This document shows, one piece after another, positions 16,167 to 25,494 of a stretch of DNA of 49,944 nucleotides. Source of the DNA: Candidatus Heimdallarchaeota archaeon LC_3 (GTDB taxonomy: Archaea > Asgardarchaeota > Heimdallarchaeia > Hodarchaeales > LC-3); contig MDVS01000141.1 in NCBI GenBank assembly GCA_001940645.1, positions 1 through 49,944 on the forward strand, read 5' to 3'. Every line of letters starts with the position of its first letter. Within the stretch, counting starts at the first letter, position 1. The translations under genes were made by a program, and so were the position numbers. Below the pieces are notes generated by a model. That model had not been told where the DNA came from and did not search any database. It saw only the letters and a list, made by a program, of their open reading frames with translations.

Positions 16167-16907
16167 ATGCCAAATTTTAGAAAAATTATAAATATTACAT
16201 TATTACTGTTAATGGTTAGTTTTATAGTTGCTCCTATCAAAATAAAAGCAAATGATGGACTTAAATTCAACGTTAAGACTGGTGATACAAAAGTATACAC
16301 GTTGACGTTACTAGAAGAAGGAAAAGAACAACAATTTACCGTAAAGGTAATTATCGAATCCTTTACTGCCAATGGGGTTAGGATGGATTATACAGGATAT
16401 GATGCTCTTGAAAAGGATAAAGCCTGTTTTGAAGAAGACATATTTATATCTTGCTTTTTTAAATGGATCGAATTCAATCTTTCGACAGGGGCACAATCTG
16501 ATAAAGATTACCAGCCACTCAAGGGTAAATTCTTAACTAGAACTGGTGATCAATCCGCTTGGACTGATCATAATTCAAATGATCCCGGTTACACCATAAC
16601 GGATCTTGAAGTTAAGTTTACCTTTACGGCGTTCAATAGTAATACTAATATAAATATAACTGAAGAACGGATCTACGATTTACACACAGGGTGGTTAAAA
16701 AGTTCGAATGAGAACTATGAACATAAAGAATATAACGAAATCTCCAAATTTAGTTTTGTTCAAGAAGAAAATAACATAAGTAGCTCTACATCGAGCCATA
16801 TAACATCCTCTGATAGAATTTCCACCACCCCCGGATGGGAGTATGGAATATTAATCTTCGCTTTGGTAAGTATTCTTTCTATGACAAAACGCAAACGGAA
16901 TTGTTAG
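16167..16907 (+). CDS. secreted, membrane-anchored protein with C-terminal sorting-like tail
   Basis: A 246-residue protein. Residues 1-28 are a signal peptide (KIINITLLLLMVSFIVAP, then KIKA). The extracellular part is rich in strand-forming residues (KFNVKTGDTKVYTLTLLEEG near the start), has a Cys pair (ACFEE, ISCFF) and several N-x-S/T sites. It ends with a Ser/Thr stretch, TTPGWEYG, a hydrophobic span (ILIFALVSILSM) and KRKR, the layout of archaeal C-terminal sorting signals and shared with four other genes here. No domain is recognised. The decayed frame at 47381-47601 may be a relative (similar start and length pattern), weakly supported. Confidence 0.7.
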   Translation: MPNFRKIINITLLLLMVSFIVAPIKIKANDGLKFNVKTGDTKVYTLTLLEEGKEQQFTVKVIIESFTANGVRMDYTGYDALEKDKACFEEDIFISCFFKWIEFNLSTGAQSDKDYQPLKGKFLTRTGDQSAWTDHNSNDPGYTITDLEVKFTFTAFNSNTNINITEERIYDLHTGWLKSSNENYEHKEYNEISKFSFVQEENNISSSTSSHITSSDRISTTPGWEYGILIFALVSILSMTKRKRNC

Positions 16908-16991
16908 AAAATATACTTAAAAGACTTCTCTAATGTTTCTGTTAGAAAATAATAGTCCGTTGAATATATACGGAATATACTAACATAAGAT

Positions 16992-17486
16992 TCAAGACTT
17001 TGTTTGATCTAAAATAATTTTCAACTGTCCTCGATGTCTTGGTTCGTGCCAATAACTGAAAGTCCATTCTATTACTGCTTCTACACCCGTAGTATATTCG
17101 TAATAATTTAAGTTTAAAGCAGCCATAAATTGGATTCTCTCGTTACCATCAATAAACAATACATGTGGAGGAGGAGGGACTTGATATGGGGGAGCTGGTC
17201 CTATTTGAGGTTTAATTTTAATTTGGTCTGTATTTATAATTTTTAAATTAAATATTTCAGGGGAGGGAAGAATAGGTACTTCGAGTAAAAAATTATTCGT
17301 GTTCTCCAACCAACCCATTAGAGTTAAATAAGACTTCTCCCTTTCAATCTCGTTATGAACGGTGAAGTTTAAACCATCTGGAGTATGAGGGATAGAATGG
17401 TTACCTTCGTCATCCCACCAAAATCCCCTATTCATTTTCCAAATATTTCCATACTTGGTGTCTTTACCAAAAATTTTATTGATCAT
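16992..17486 (-). CDS. hypothetical protein, 164 aa
   Basis: I do not recognise this protein. It has no signal peptide or membrane span. Noticeable are a Trp-rich N-terminal part (NIWKMNRGFWWDDEGNHSI), a proline-rich loop (APPYQVPPPPHVL) and a strand-rich end (VIEWTFSYWHEPRHRGQLKI). The pattern suggests a beta-sandwich domain of about 130 residues. It converges on the secreted-protein gene at 16167 and stands alone; the ATG at 17486 is supported by the lack of coding upstream. Confidence 0.5.
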   Translation of the reverse strand: MINKIFGKDTKYGNIWKMNRGFWWDDEGNHSIPHTPDGLNFTVHNEIEREKSYLTLMGWLENTNNFLLEVPILPSPEIFNLKIINTDQIKIKPQIGPAPPYQVPPPPHVLFIDGNERIQFMAALNLNYYEYTTGVEAVIEWTFSYWHEPRHRGQLKIILDQTKS

Positions 17487-17651
17487 TTGAATAAATCCTT
17501 TATTGAATGGTCCATAATCTTCTAAGAGATAAGATCCATTTGTTTTTTTCCAGTTGTGGTCGTTATTTTTTCCTTTATGATATAATAAAAATTTATCAAT
17601 AATTCAGAAATAGTTACTAGTAAAAGAAACTATCAATAATGGAGATTAAAT

Positions 17652-17798
17652 ATGAAGAAGGTTGTAATATCTAATATTAATTTTCGTGATGAAGATCCTT
17701 TGGCAGCTTTAGTTAAGGGAGGATTATTAGAAAAATTAAATCAAGAGAGTATTTCTAATTCAACCAGGGAAATAATTTTAAAAAATGAAATTGATTAA
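17652..17798 (+). CDS. small antitoxin-like protein, 48 aa
   Basis: ATG to TAA encode 48 residues (MKKVVISNINFRDEDPLAAL and on), with a good ribosome site GGAG (17641-17644) 7 bases upstream. The layout, a short basic strand followed by two helices and a C-terminal LKNEID, recalls small antitoxins, and the following gene is also small and broken. No family is recognised; toxin-antitoxin membership is a guess from size and context. Confidence 0.4.
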   Translation: MKKVVISNINFRDEDPLAALVKGGLLEKLNQESISNSTREIILKNEID

Positions 17799-17891
17799 TA
17801 ACATTCGTTAATTTAAGAATCCTTTATTACTGATACAAGAAAAAATTAAGGAGATAAGACTTCAGGAATATTTAAAGGAAGCACAGGGATT

Positions 17892-18102
17892 ATGAAGGCA
17901 ATCATTGCTTATTATGAATATTATTTTTCACTAGCAGAGCTGACCAAGGCCAAAGAAAATATTAATGATTTCTATGAACCAGATTATCAACAAATATCAA
18001 TAAAAAAGAATGATGCAAGACAATTATATCGGGTGGCAGAGAAGATTCATTTTCTTCTGATCGTCCTATTGGTTTCACAGAAGTCTTACAATTAATTCTT
18101 AA
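17892..18102 (+). pseudogene. unidentified gene with frameshift
   Basis: An ATG frame of 67 codons (MKAIIAYYEYYFSLAELTKA and on) ends in an unlikely hydrophobic tail. In another frame the sequence from about 18033 reads REDSFSSDRPIGFTEVLQLI and stops; the same tail (DRPIGFTEVLQVILK) is present upstream of the second deaminase copy near 28108, showing that this is the real C-terminus. One extra G in the run at 18031-18033 would join both parts. The product is not recognised. Confidence 0.45.
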
Positions 18103-18673
18103 ATAATATTTTTTTAAAGGTAAACAAAGATAAATTACCGATATTTGTAGATCAAATGTCTTGTCAATTTATTTTGAGAACAATTGAGGATTAATACAGG
18201 TTGAATACAAATGTCTCAAGAAAATGAAAAGTTCATGAAAATAGCAATAGGACTAGCTCTAAAAGCGAGACAAAAGGATAATGAACCTTTTGGGGCGATT
18301 TTAGTTTATAACGGTGAAATTGTGATGAAAAATGAAAATGAGATTCACAGTCTCTTTGATCCAACAAGTCATGCAGAACTGGGGCTTATAAGTAAGTTTT
18401 GTCGGAAGAATAAAGTCATTGATTTAAGAGATTATGGATTGTATACTAGTTGTGAACCTTGTGCTATGTGTGCAGGGGCAATAATATGGTCCAACCTGGG
18501 TAAGGTCGTGTATAGTGTATCCAATGATCAATTATCTCAGATTTCGGGACAAACAATCGATTATTCAAGTGAAAACATATTTGTAATTGCCCGTCAAAGA
18601 CCTGTTGTAATAAAAAATATCTTAAATTTGGAAGGATTGCGAGTTTTTGAGAACTACAAGTTTCATAGCTAAA
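18038..18673 (+). repeat. duplicated segment, copy A (deaminase and upstream flank)
   Basis: About 620 bases, from GAAGATTCATTTTCTTCTGA to just after the deaminase stop, are repeated in direct orientation at 28091-28726 with high identity (small indels before the gene, few substitutions within). Both copies also carry the last 15 codons of an upstream gene. Confidence 0.85.
18211..18672 (+). CDS. nucleoside/guanine deaminase-like zinc enzyme, copy A
   Basis: A 153-residue member of the cytidine/tRNA-adenosine/guanine deaminase superfamily, which removes an amino group from a base. The zinc site is complete: H54-A-E56 with the proton-shuttling Glu and PCAMC (C84, C87) followed by AGAI. FGAILVYNGEIVMK is the usual first-strand pair. 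Length and the C-terminal LNLEGLRVFE fit the small guanine deaminase or TadA-like group rather than cytidine deaminase; substrate is undetermined. A GAGG site lies upstream of the ATG. A near-identical copy is at 28264-28725; this one keeps the conserved Gly after the second zinc Cys and is the likelier functional copy. Confidence 0.88.
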   Translation: MSQENEKFMKIAIGLALKARQKDNEPFGAILVYNGEIVMKNENEIHSLFDPTSHAELGLISKFCRKNKVIDLRDYGLYTSCEPCAMCAGAIIWSNLGKVVYSVSNDQLSQISGQTIDYSSENIFVIARQRPVVIKNILNLEGLRVFENYKFHS

Positions 18674-18768
18674 AATTGATAATGAAAACTTTGAGAGCAT
18701 GTCACTAATTCATTTTTACATTGTATTCTATGAGGAATAATCCAAAGGGAAAGTCTTTAAATCAGTCT

Positions 18769-18788
18769 ACATCTATATATGTAGATGT
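18769..18788. promoter_or_regulatory. operator-like palindrome of vapBC
   Basis: ACATCTATATATGTAGATGT has perfect 7-base arms (ACATCTA/TAGATGT) and embeds the TATA element, 24 bases before the vapB ATG. Binding of the antitoxin or VapBC complex here would block transcription, the usual autoregulation of these modules. Confidence 0.6.
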
Positions 18789-18811
18789 TAGTAAACTAAA
18801 AGTGAATAAAA

Positions 18812-19054
18812 ATGGCATCAAAAACAATATCTGTGACTGAAGAAGTCTATAATCTTCTCAAGAGGATGAAATTACCCAGAGAGAGCTTTGGGGAAACAAT
18901 TGAAAGATTATGCAAAAATTTTTCTTCTGAAAATTTAATCGTTTGGTTTGATAAAGCAATAGGTTGGCAAGATTTGACTAGTGAAGAATTTAATGAGGTT
19001 AACGAAGCAATAAAAAACTTTCGGTCTGGTTTTAAACCTCAGATGGTTGAATAA
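18812..19054 (+). CDS. vapB: VapB-type antitoxin
   Basis: An 80-residue antitoxin of the archaeal VapB family: N-terminal strand-helix DNA-binding part (SKTISVTEEVYNLLKRMKL, ESFGETIERL) and a C-terminal toxin-binding tail. It should hold the adjacent PIN toxin inactive and repress the operon through the palindrome at 18769-18788. The toxin ATG follows its stop by 2 bases. The family name is inferred from sequence pattern and partner. Confidence 0.85.
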   Translation: MASKTISVTEEVYNLLKRMKLPRESFGETIERLCKNFSSENLIVWFDKAIGWQDLTSEEFNEVNEAIKNFRSGFKPQMVE

Positions 19055-19056
19055 GT

Positions 19057-19470
19057 ATGATTTTAGCAGACAGTACATTTTTAATTGATTCCCTGAGAAA
19101 AAATTTAGAAGTTCGTGAATTCCTTAAGAAAAATACGTCTGAGATTTTTTTCACAACAGAGATAAACATTTTTGAGTTGTATTTAGGTCTATATTCAAGT
19201 AAAATTTTAGAAAAAAATCAAGAATTGTTTAGGAAACGAATTAAGGGTCTTGAGGAGTTAATACTTAAATTTCAAGTTCTAACATTCGGGAGGGGTGAAG
19301 CAATCCAAGCAGCAAAGATATTGGGAAACTTAAATAGATCAGGAAATCCAATAGAGTTTCGTGATGGTTTAATTGCGGGAATAGCTTTATTTAATGGAAT
19401 TAATAAAATATTGACAAAAAATTTTGATCATTTTAATAGAATTCAAGGAATTGAAGTAAAAACCTACTGA
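19057..19470 (+). CDS. vapC: VapC-type PIN-domain ribonuclease toxin
   Basis: A 137-residue PIN-domain toxin, a metal-dependent endoribonuclease that inhibits translation. The four acidic residues are visible: D5 (ILADSTFLIDSL), E40 (EINIFELYLGL), D103 (FRDGLIAGIAL) and D124 (TKNFDHF). All are intact, so it should be active when free of VapB. It follows vapB by 2 bases. Full family length and clean frame contrast with the PIN fossil at 15854-16120. Confidence 0.9.
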   Translation: MILADSTFLIDSLRKNLEVREFLKKNTSEIFFTTEINIFELYLGLYSSKILEKNQELFRKRIKGLEELILKFQVLTFGRGEAIQAAKILGNLNRSGNPIEFRDGLIAGIALFNGINKILTKNFDHFNRIQGIEVKTY

Positions 19471-19924
19471 ACTATTGAAATCTGATAGCAAATGATAATT
19501 AATTCTCCCAAAAAGTGAAGAATTACAAGAAAAAGTGTTTGAAAATCGTAAATGGATTGATATGATTTCCAATAGCTCATGTATTAACCAATGAGTAGGA
19601 AAATAAGGAATAGGCTATATTCATATTCCGAGAAATGTTGTACCCAATTTCTTGACTATTAAAATGAGTTTAAGAGTAAATATCAAGAAAATGTTATTAG
19701 ATTAGAATTGAATTGGAATTAAATGCATAATTACATATATTTTACATATTGCATCTTGACTTACATTGTCTTTAAAGAAATTAATAATGATTTCAAATGT
19801 TTTTATTAATTACATCAAAGTATTCAAAAATATTAAATGAAAGCGATGAATCCTTGAATATTATACCGAACAGGTTTTTTGGATGGTTGGGAAGAAAGAA
19901 AAAGTAAGCACGAGACCAATGAAT
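19471..19924. other. interval with coding remnants
   Basis: No intact gene. Between 19510 and 19700 the plus strand has short frames broken by stops (SEELQEKVFENRKWIDMIS, then GIGYIHIPRNVVPNFLTI), which look like pieces of a lost gene, not identified. Confidence 0.35.
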
Positions 19925-20323
19925 TCAAATTATACCCGGATTGGTTTCACTTTCCTTTGTAGGCCACTTCCATGCATACCAAACAGTCAGTACATTAAAC
20001 CCAAGACCAACAATTATTAAAAATTTATCATAAGCAGAAGGGTATGTAGGTAGTCCTATGAGATTAAATAGAAAAAAGAATATGGGAACGATGATGTTTG
20101 CCCAACGATTCACAGAATTAATTAACGTTAGGGACAAAAAGACCATAACAATTGGAATAACCATTAATATTGCCATTCCCAACCACATTTCCTGAGTTAA
20201 TTGCTTACCTCCTATTTCTCCCGGTATAAAATCACCAGTAAAAATTCGAAGGACATCACCCAACAAATATGTTAACATTAGAGCTACCCATAATGCTGAA
20301 ATTGTTGTCTTGACATCATCCAT
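19925..20323 (-). CDS. DUF6326-like four-span membrane protein, copy A
   Basis: A 132-residue membrane protein with four hydrophobic spans (ISALWVALMLTYLLG, MWLGMAILMVIPIVMVFL, IIVPIFFFLFNLIGL, FLIIVGLGFNVLTVWYAW). The motif order ALW.. MLTYLLGDVLR.. AILMVIPIVMVFLS fits the DUF6326 family of unknown function. It is the last gene of a minus-strand operon, 22 bases after the MDR stop, and is a close duplicate of 21376-21741. The N-terminus MDDVKTTISALW matches copy B in layout. Function unknown. Confidence 0.75.
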   Translation of the reverse strand: MDDVKTTISALWVALMLTYLLGDVLRIFTGDFIPGEIGGKQLTQEMWLGMAILMVIPIVMVFLSLTLINSVNRWANIIVPIFFFLFNLIGLPTYPSAYDKFLIIVGLGFNVLTVWYAWKWPTKESETNPGII

Positions 20324-20345
20324 AATTCCATCACCTCATCGTGCG

Positions 20346-21344
20346 CTAGTTATGTTGTATTGTTATGACTAGATTTCCCTTTTTGTGCCCTTTTTCAACA
20401 TAGCTATGAGCTTCGGTAATTTGTTCCAACGGATAACTACTATCTATGACCGCTTTTAGCTTTCCTTCCTCAATAAGCCCTTTGAGAAAAATTAAATCTT
20501 CAGCCTTTTCGCTTGCCATCCCACCTACTACTGTTATTGAAGACCAAAGGCCTCGAATAGTATGTGACAGTTTCATGACAGCTTCAAGATAGAATCCATT
20601 TTTCTTTAGCGATCTTTTAACATTTGAAAATGAAGTCTTACCTACTGTGTCATAAATAATGTCATATTTCTCACCGTTTTTGCTAAAATCCTCTTTAGTG
20701 TAATCAATTACCTTTTTAGCCCCCAGAGATTTCACTAATTCTAAATTCCTCGTGCTACAAACACCAGTAACTTCTGCTCCAAAAGACTTGGCAAGCTGGA
20801 CCGCAGCTGTACCTAATGCTCCAGAAGCACCATAGATAAGGACTTTTTGACCGCTCTGAATATTTCCTTTTCTAAGAAAATGTAATGATGTATTTCCCCC
20901 AATAGGAACGGCAGCGGCTTCCTCATAGGTCATTTCGGCCGGTTTTATTGTCAGCATCTTTTCTTCAGGCAGACATATGTACTCGGCATAAGTACCACCT
21001 TTAACACCAGTTAATCCAAAAACTTGGTCACCTTTCCTAAATAATTTTACATCTTTGCCTACTGACTCAACTTCCCCGGCTAGCTCATGCCCTAGCATAG
21101 TTCTTTTCATTCTTGGTTTTCTGAGGCCAATTACTAATCGCATGGGGAGCCAGAACAAGAGACCAAAGTTGGCACTACGAAGTTTCACGTCCCCTGATGA
21201 TACTGTTGTTGCAAATATTTTGATGAGTACTTCATTGTCTTTGGGAGTAGGTTTTTCTACCTCTTTTAACTCAAGAACATCCGGAGATCCGTATTTTGCG
21301 CATACAATCGCTTTCATTTTTTCTTTATTTTCCAAACTTTTCAC
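20346..21344 (-). CDS. MDR-family NAD(P)-dependent oxidoreductase (full length)
   Basis: A 332-residue zinc-less medium-chain dehydrogenase, full length for the quinone-oxidoreductase type. It carries [12 protein letters not shown] (near 90), the Rossmann motif GASGALG (near 174) with [19 protein letters not shown], and the complete C-terminal region that the paralogue at 876-1802 lacks. It should use NAD(P)H to reduce quinones, enones or aldehydes. It lies between two copies of a DUF6326-like membrane gene (gaps of 31 and 22 bases), implying one transcript; a functional link between the enzyme and this membrane protein is suggested only by the arrangement. Confidence 0.9.
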   Translation of the reverse strand: MKSLENKEKMKAIVCAKYGSPDVLELKEVEKPTPKDNEVLIKIFATTVSSGDVKLRSANFGLLFWLPMRLVIGLRKPRMKRTMLGHELAGEVESVGKDVKLFRKGDQVFGLTGVKGGTYAEYICLPEEKMLTIKPAEMTYEEAAAVPIGGNTSLHFLRKGNIQSGQKVLIYGASGALGTAAVQLAKSFGAEVTGVCSTRNLELVKSLGAKKVIDYTKEDFSKNGEKYDIIYDTVGKTSFSNVKRSLKKNGFYLEAVMKLSHTIRGLWSSITVVGGMASEKAEDLIFLKGLIEEGKLKAVIDSSYPLEQITEAHSYVEKGHKKGNLVITIQHN

Positions 21345-21375
21345 CTAAATAAATTTCTTATCTAAACATTCTTGT

Positions 21376-21741
21376 TTAGATCCAATTCCAGGCATACCAA
21401 ACCGTCAGTACATTAAACCCAAGACCGACAATTATCAAAAATTTATCATAAGCGGAAGGGTATGTAGGTAGTCCTGCGAGATTAAAAAGAAAGAAGAATA
21501 TGGCAACGATGATATTTAACCCAGGATTCACAGGATAATCTAATATCAGGGACAAAAAAACCATAACAATTGGAATAACCATTAATATTGCCATTCCCAA
21601 CCACATTCCCTGAGTCAATTGCTTGCCTCCTATTTCTCCAGGTTTAAAATCACCAGTAAATATTCGAAGGACATCACCCAACAAATAAGTTAACATTAGA
21701 GCTACCCATAAGAATGCAAGCATTATTTTAATATCGACCAT
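21376..21741 (-). CDS. DUF6326-like four-span membrane protein, copy B
   Basis: A 121-residue four-span membrane protein, the first gene of the minus-strand operon. It is a recent duplicate of 19925-20323: most of the DNA is the same and the proteins differ mainly at the N-terminus (MVDIKIMLAFLW), the third span (YPVNPGLNIIVAIFFFLFNL) and the end, where this copy stops at YAWNWI while copy A continues 9 residues. Function unknown. Confidence 0.75.
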   Translation of the reverse strand: MVDIKIMLAFLWVALMLTYLLGDVLRIFTGDFKPGEIGGKQLTQGMWLGMAILMVIPIVMVFLSLILDYPVNPGLNIIVAIFFFLFNLAGLPTYPSAYDKFLIIVGLGFNVLTVWYAWNWI

Positions 21742-21892
21742 AATTCTATCACCTATGTTTGTACTAAGTCCATTTCATGTTTTTTTCCATTTCTGACTCG
21801 AAATTTATTTGTCTTAATTAAAATAGCAATCGGTACAAAAATCTCATTTAAGGGAAACAAAAATAATTAAAACAATTAAAAGAGAAAAAATT

Positions 21893-22199
21893 ATGGAAAA
21901 CGACGAATTTGTAAGGTATTTAATTCTACATTCAAATATCCCCGGAAAAAAAATGACACACATGATCATTGAGGAGCATGTTGCTTTTTTAAAATCACTT
22001 GATGCGAAGGAACAGTTAGTTCTCGCGGGTCCGTATGTTTGATCGAGAAGGTGGTCTGATGATAATAAAAGCTACTTCAGTAGAGGAAGCGAAAGAAATT
22101 GCCGAATCAGATCCATTTACGCTACATGGAGTGCAAGCTTATACACTAAAACCAATGATGCTATCAAACAAAGAGAATAACTATTTATCTCCACCTTAA
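21893..22199 (+). pseudogene. YCII-related domain protein with frameshift
   Basis: The ATG frame reads MENDEFVRYLILHSNIPGKK, then MIIEEHVAFLKSLDAKEQLV and LAGPYV, then stops at 22042. In the +1 frame the protein continues: DREGGLMIIKATSVEEAKEI, AESDPFTLHGVQAYTLKPM, to a stop at 22199. This is the YCII/dimeric ferredoxin-like fold with its His in the first half and SDPF motif in the second. Removing one T from the run at 22038-22040 restores an intact gene of about 101 residues. It is divergent from the DUF6326 operon. Confidence 0.75.
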
Positions 22200-22379
22200 A
22201 ATGTCTTTATCAAAATATCCTTCTCGATCTTGGTCAGCTAATTGCTTTCTATTATAGTAATAAGTGAGATACTCATCTTTCAAATAATTCTTCCATGACG
22301 CATGAGGTTCTACAATAAATTTACCTTGGATAATAAAATCAAACTTTGTCTTACATTTATGTTGAGCAGGGACTAACAT
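22185..22379 (-). CDS. small hypothetical protein, 64 aa (doubtful)
   Basis: ATG frame of 64 residues with an aromatic, charged sequence (KNYLKDEYLTYYYNRKQLAD). It overlaps the convergent YCII remnant by 15 bases and ends with DKDILRWR. Not recognised; it could be a small protein or the tail of a lost gene. Confidence 0.3.
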   Translation of the reverse strand: MLVPAQHKCKTKFDFIIQGKFIVEPHASWKNYLKDEYLTYYYNRKQLADQDREGYFDKDILRWR

Positions 22380-22389
22380 TCAACAATTT

Positions 22390-24537
22390 TTATTTAATTT
22401 TTTTTATTTTCTTCCTTTTCCTCATTAGTAGGATCATTGGTATTGCTAACAAGAAGAATATACCCAGAAATCCACTAGATGAGGGAATAGGCTCGGATGA
22501 GGTGATTGTTGTCGTTACAATAGAGGTTGTAATGATTGTTGTTGCAGGAGTCGTCTCTGATGGTTCTACTACATTGACAGTAACAAATACAGTATCAGTT
22601 GTGAACAATCCTACTAGATCATAAACGACAATAGTATAATTATACAATCCTGGTGGGAGCCCATCTACATTAACAATAATTGGAGCACCAGTTACCCATG
22701 AAAAACTGCTAATAACAGTGTTATTAACAATTATCAAATAATAATTGGGGAATTTATCTGTAGCTTGCCAATTTATCACATTGAAAATAGAATTTTCCTC
22801 ATAACTGATGTCTGCTGGGCTACTTATTTGCGGTGAATTAACATCTAATGGAATTGAATCCGGATCAATCGCTCCAGCAAATCCCGGGATCACATACAAA
22901 CTTCCAAGAACATTATCACTATACAGATTCCGGAACCAAACATTTTCTCCTGTGGAATCATCCAAGGCATCTGATACTATGTTAGCAATTATTGTATTCG
23001 ATGTTATAGTGTTCTGTGTGCTGTCTGCCTGTACTGATATCCCCCATTTATTATTTGATAATGTATTTGTATTGATATTATTTTCTATAGATCCATTTAG
23101 AAGAAAACCATTTTCAGAATTCAAATCGGCCGTATTGTTGAATAAAGTGTTATTTTGACTAGTTTCCGTGAGATAAAATCCGCTTTCTTCATTAGAAATT
23201 GCATAATTGCTGTTAAAGGTATTTTCTATCCCTGTAATTAGAAATCCATGCATTCCGTTGTTTTGAGCATAGTTTTCCCACATTTGACCCTGAATAATAC
23301 CTACCACAAATCCGTTTCCTAAATTATTGCTTGCATTATTTCCAGTTGCTTTTGTGTAAAAACTATTGCCTCCAAGGAAATTAAAACCATGTTGGGTATT
23401 ATTAAATGCCATATTATCTATAAAGATATTATTATCATGGTTATTAATCAGATCGAAGCCATTTTGACTATTATTTTCTGCAATATTCCTTTTTAAGGTA
23501 TTTCCATCAGCATCAACACGAAAACCAACTTGATTTTCATATGCTGAATTATTGTAAATCGTATGATTTTGCCCAGACAAAAGATAACCCCAAGTATTAT
23601 CATTGGCAATATTATGATAAAAAGAGTTATTATAATTATTAAATAAAGAAAATCCAGTTCCACCATTGCTTGATGCAATATTGTAAGCAAAAGTGTTAAA
23701 ATTAGCTGATCCCACTGCATAAAATCCAAAATTGGTGTTATTTATAGCATAATTATTTTGTATAGTATTATTACTGGGTCCCGCACTAAAATAGAAACCA
23801 ATACTATTATTATTAGCTGTATTATTGTCTAAAATATTGTTATTACTACTTTGGAATAAATAAAACCCATAATTCGTATTATTGAAGGCTGAATTGTTAT
23901 AAACTATATTCTGGTTAGCATTAATATGGAAATAAAGACCAATATCATTTGTATTGGCTGTATTGTTATTTAGGATATTATTCATACTATTACTACGAAT
24001 ATAAAATCCAAATCGGGTATTTTCTGCGATATTATTACTCAAATTATTGTAATTACTACCGCTGTTTAGATAAAATCCGTACCCACCGTTATTACTAGCA
24101 TCATTATTGAGTAATTGGCCATTAGTCACATTATTAAGCTGGAAAACACCGGTACAACAATTTAGAGAACCATTAATCACGACATTACGAATAATAAAAT
24201 GCATATCTGTATTAAAAATTGAGATACCCACTCCTCCGCTAGCATTTATGTAATAGTTTTCGAAAATGTAAGGATCAACACTAGTCCCAGAGCCAGTCCA
24301 ATTCCCTGAAGAAGTATCAAAATTACCATTACCATCAACAGTGATGGGTGCATGGGAAGGTAAACTATGAAGAGAAACAATTTTTGTCTGAAAATCAGAA
24401 ATCACTTGAACGACTAAATCCTGATTAGTTGTTTCACCCTCTAGCAGAACTGTTAGACCAATACCTGTTAAGACGATAGTAGTCATCAAGAAAGACAGAA
24501 CTTTATATTTTTTCACAATAATAATATGAGAATTCAT
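22390..24537 (-). CDS. NosD-like parallel beta-helix surface protein
   Basis: A 715-residue secreted protein. Residues about 10-32 are a signal/anchor span (VLSFLMTTIVLTGIGLTVLL). Residues about 90-560 are a right-handed parallel beta-helix of the NosD/periplasmic copper-binding type, with coils of about 22-24 residues rich in Asn (NNNILDNNTANNNSIGFYF and variants). Residues about 575-660 look like an Ig-like strand domain. A Thr-rich stalk (TTPATTIITTSIVTTTITSS) leads to SSSGFLG, a membrane span and RKRKK. Beta-helices of this type often bind polysaccharide or act as S-layer parts. Related to the protein at 37616-39298. Confidence 0.85.
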   Translation of the reverse strand: MNSHIIIVKKYKVLSFLMTTIVLTGIGLTVLLEGETTNQDLVVQVISDFQTKIVSLHSLPSHAPITVDGNGNFDTSSGNWTGSGTSVDPYIFENYYINASGGVGISIFNTDMHFIIRNVVINGSLNCCTGVFQLNNVTNGQLLNNDASNNGGYGFYLNSGSNYNNLSNNIAENTRFGFYIRSNSMNNILNNNTANTNDIGLYFHINANQNIVYNNSAFNNTNYGFYLFQSSNNNILDNNTANNNSIGFYFSAGPSNNTIQNNYAINNTNFGFYAVGSANFNTFAYNIASSNGGTGFSLFNNYNNSFYHNIANDNTWGYLLSGQNHTIYNNSAYENQVGFRVDADGNTLKRNIAENNSQNGFDLINNHDNNIFIDNMAFNNTQHGFNFLGGNSFYTKATGNNASNNLGNGFVVGIIQGQMWENYAQNNGMHGFLITGIENTFNSNYAISNEESGFYLTETSQNNTLFNNTADLNSENGFLLNGSIENNINTNTLSNNKWGISVQADSTQNTITSNTIIANIVSDALDDSTGENVWFRNLYSDNVLGSLYVIPGFAGAIDPDSIPLDVNSPQISSPADISYEENSIFNVINWQATDKFPNYYLIIVNNTVISSFSWVTGAPIIVNVDGLPPGLYNYTIVVYDLVGLFTTDTVFVTVNVVEPSETTPATTIITTSIVTTTITSSEPIPSSSGFLGIFFLLAIPMILLMRKRKKIKKIK

Positions 24538-24660
24538 AAGGTTTCAAGACATAAATTCTGATTAAAAAAGATTGTCCAATAAGAAAAAATTCAAGCAAAT
24601 ACTAGACGGTAAGACGAACAAGGAATACTGGAGGAGGGGGAGGAGAAGGACGAGATAAAC

Positions 24661-24843
24661 CTAGAGTATAAATTGATAAATAGGCCAACTTAATGAATCT
24701 CCAGTGAGAGCACCCAGAAGTAATGTAATAGGTAGGATAAACAAAATGTTTGAAATAAATAGCAAGTGTAAGGTAACGAAGGTTATTACTGTTATTATTC
24801 CTGCGATTGTTCTTAAAAGCACAAACTGAGTTGAATCAGTCAC
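24661..24843 (-). CDS. small two-span membrane protein, 60 aa
   Basis: MTDSTQFVLLRTIAGIITV begins a 60-residue very hydrophobic protein with two likely spans. It lies upstream of the NosD-like gene on the same strand. No family recognised. Confidence 0.4.
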   Translation of the reverse strand: MTDSTQFVLLRTIAGIITVITFVTLHLLFISNILFILPITLLLGALTGDSLSWPIYQFIL

Positions 24844-24919
24844 TTTATTACTCTACTTTCCTTATAATTTTCCAACATTATTTTTAAAAACGCAAAAATC
24901 ATCGGATTCTCTTTGTAAA

Positions 24920-25153
24920 TTATCTTACAGGAGCTTTTAACAGTTTTAAAACATTTACTGATATTGATTTAATCATATTAGTTATTATTGTTCCAGTTAT
25001 TGTCTTTACTCCTTGGATAATTGTTCCTGATTTCCAAGAAAGCTCATATAAAATGTCCTCAGTAAAAGTACAACTATTTCTAGTATTTTTGGATTTCATT
25101 TCTTCTTTTATAAAATTTTTACGGATTGGAGAGTCAAATTCCCCATTTAACAT
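24920..25153 (-). CDS. hypothetical protein, 77 aa
   Basis: A 77-residue basic protein with a polar first half (KEEMKSKNTRNSCTFTED) and a second half of alternating Ile/Thr (GTIIQGVKTITGTIITNMI). No family recognised; no signal peptide. Low support: it rests on frame length only. Confidence 0.35.
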   Translation of the reverse strand: MLNGEFDSPIRKNFIKEEMKSKNTRNSCTFTEDILYELSWKSGTIIQGVKTITGTIITNMIKSISVNVLKLLKAPVR

Positions 25154-25494
25154 GTTGATTAGACAGAAGTGAATTGATACTTTGAGGTAGATAAATCAAC
25201 TTATTACCTGTCTATTTCTCAAAAAGATGTTTGAATTTCAAAGAGGACAATAATTAGTAACTTCTGGCCTTAATTCTATCTTTTTTATTATTTTAATACA
25301 CTATGAAATGGGAAAATCACTATAATTATTTATAAATTAAATCCTTTGTGTGTTAGTTATGCAATAAGCGGATTTAAGTAAAAATTAAAGAAATAATTCA
25401 AGTCCTTGCACTTACAATTATAACAAACAGATTACATAATTTTTTAAATCAATTTGTTTCATACTATAGTAATGTATCTCAATTTGGAATTAAT
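25154..25494. other. gene-free interval upstream of hicBA
   Basis: No coding frame seen on either strand. It should contain the hicB promoter. AT-rich stretches at 25320-25345 and 25435-25480 provide TATA-like sequences, but none stands out. Confidence 0.4.
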
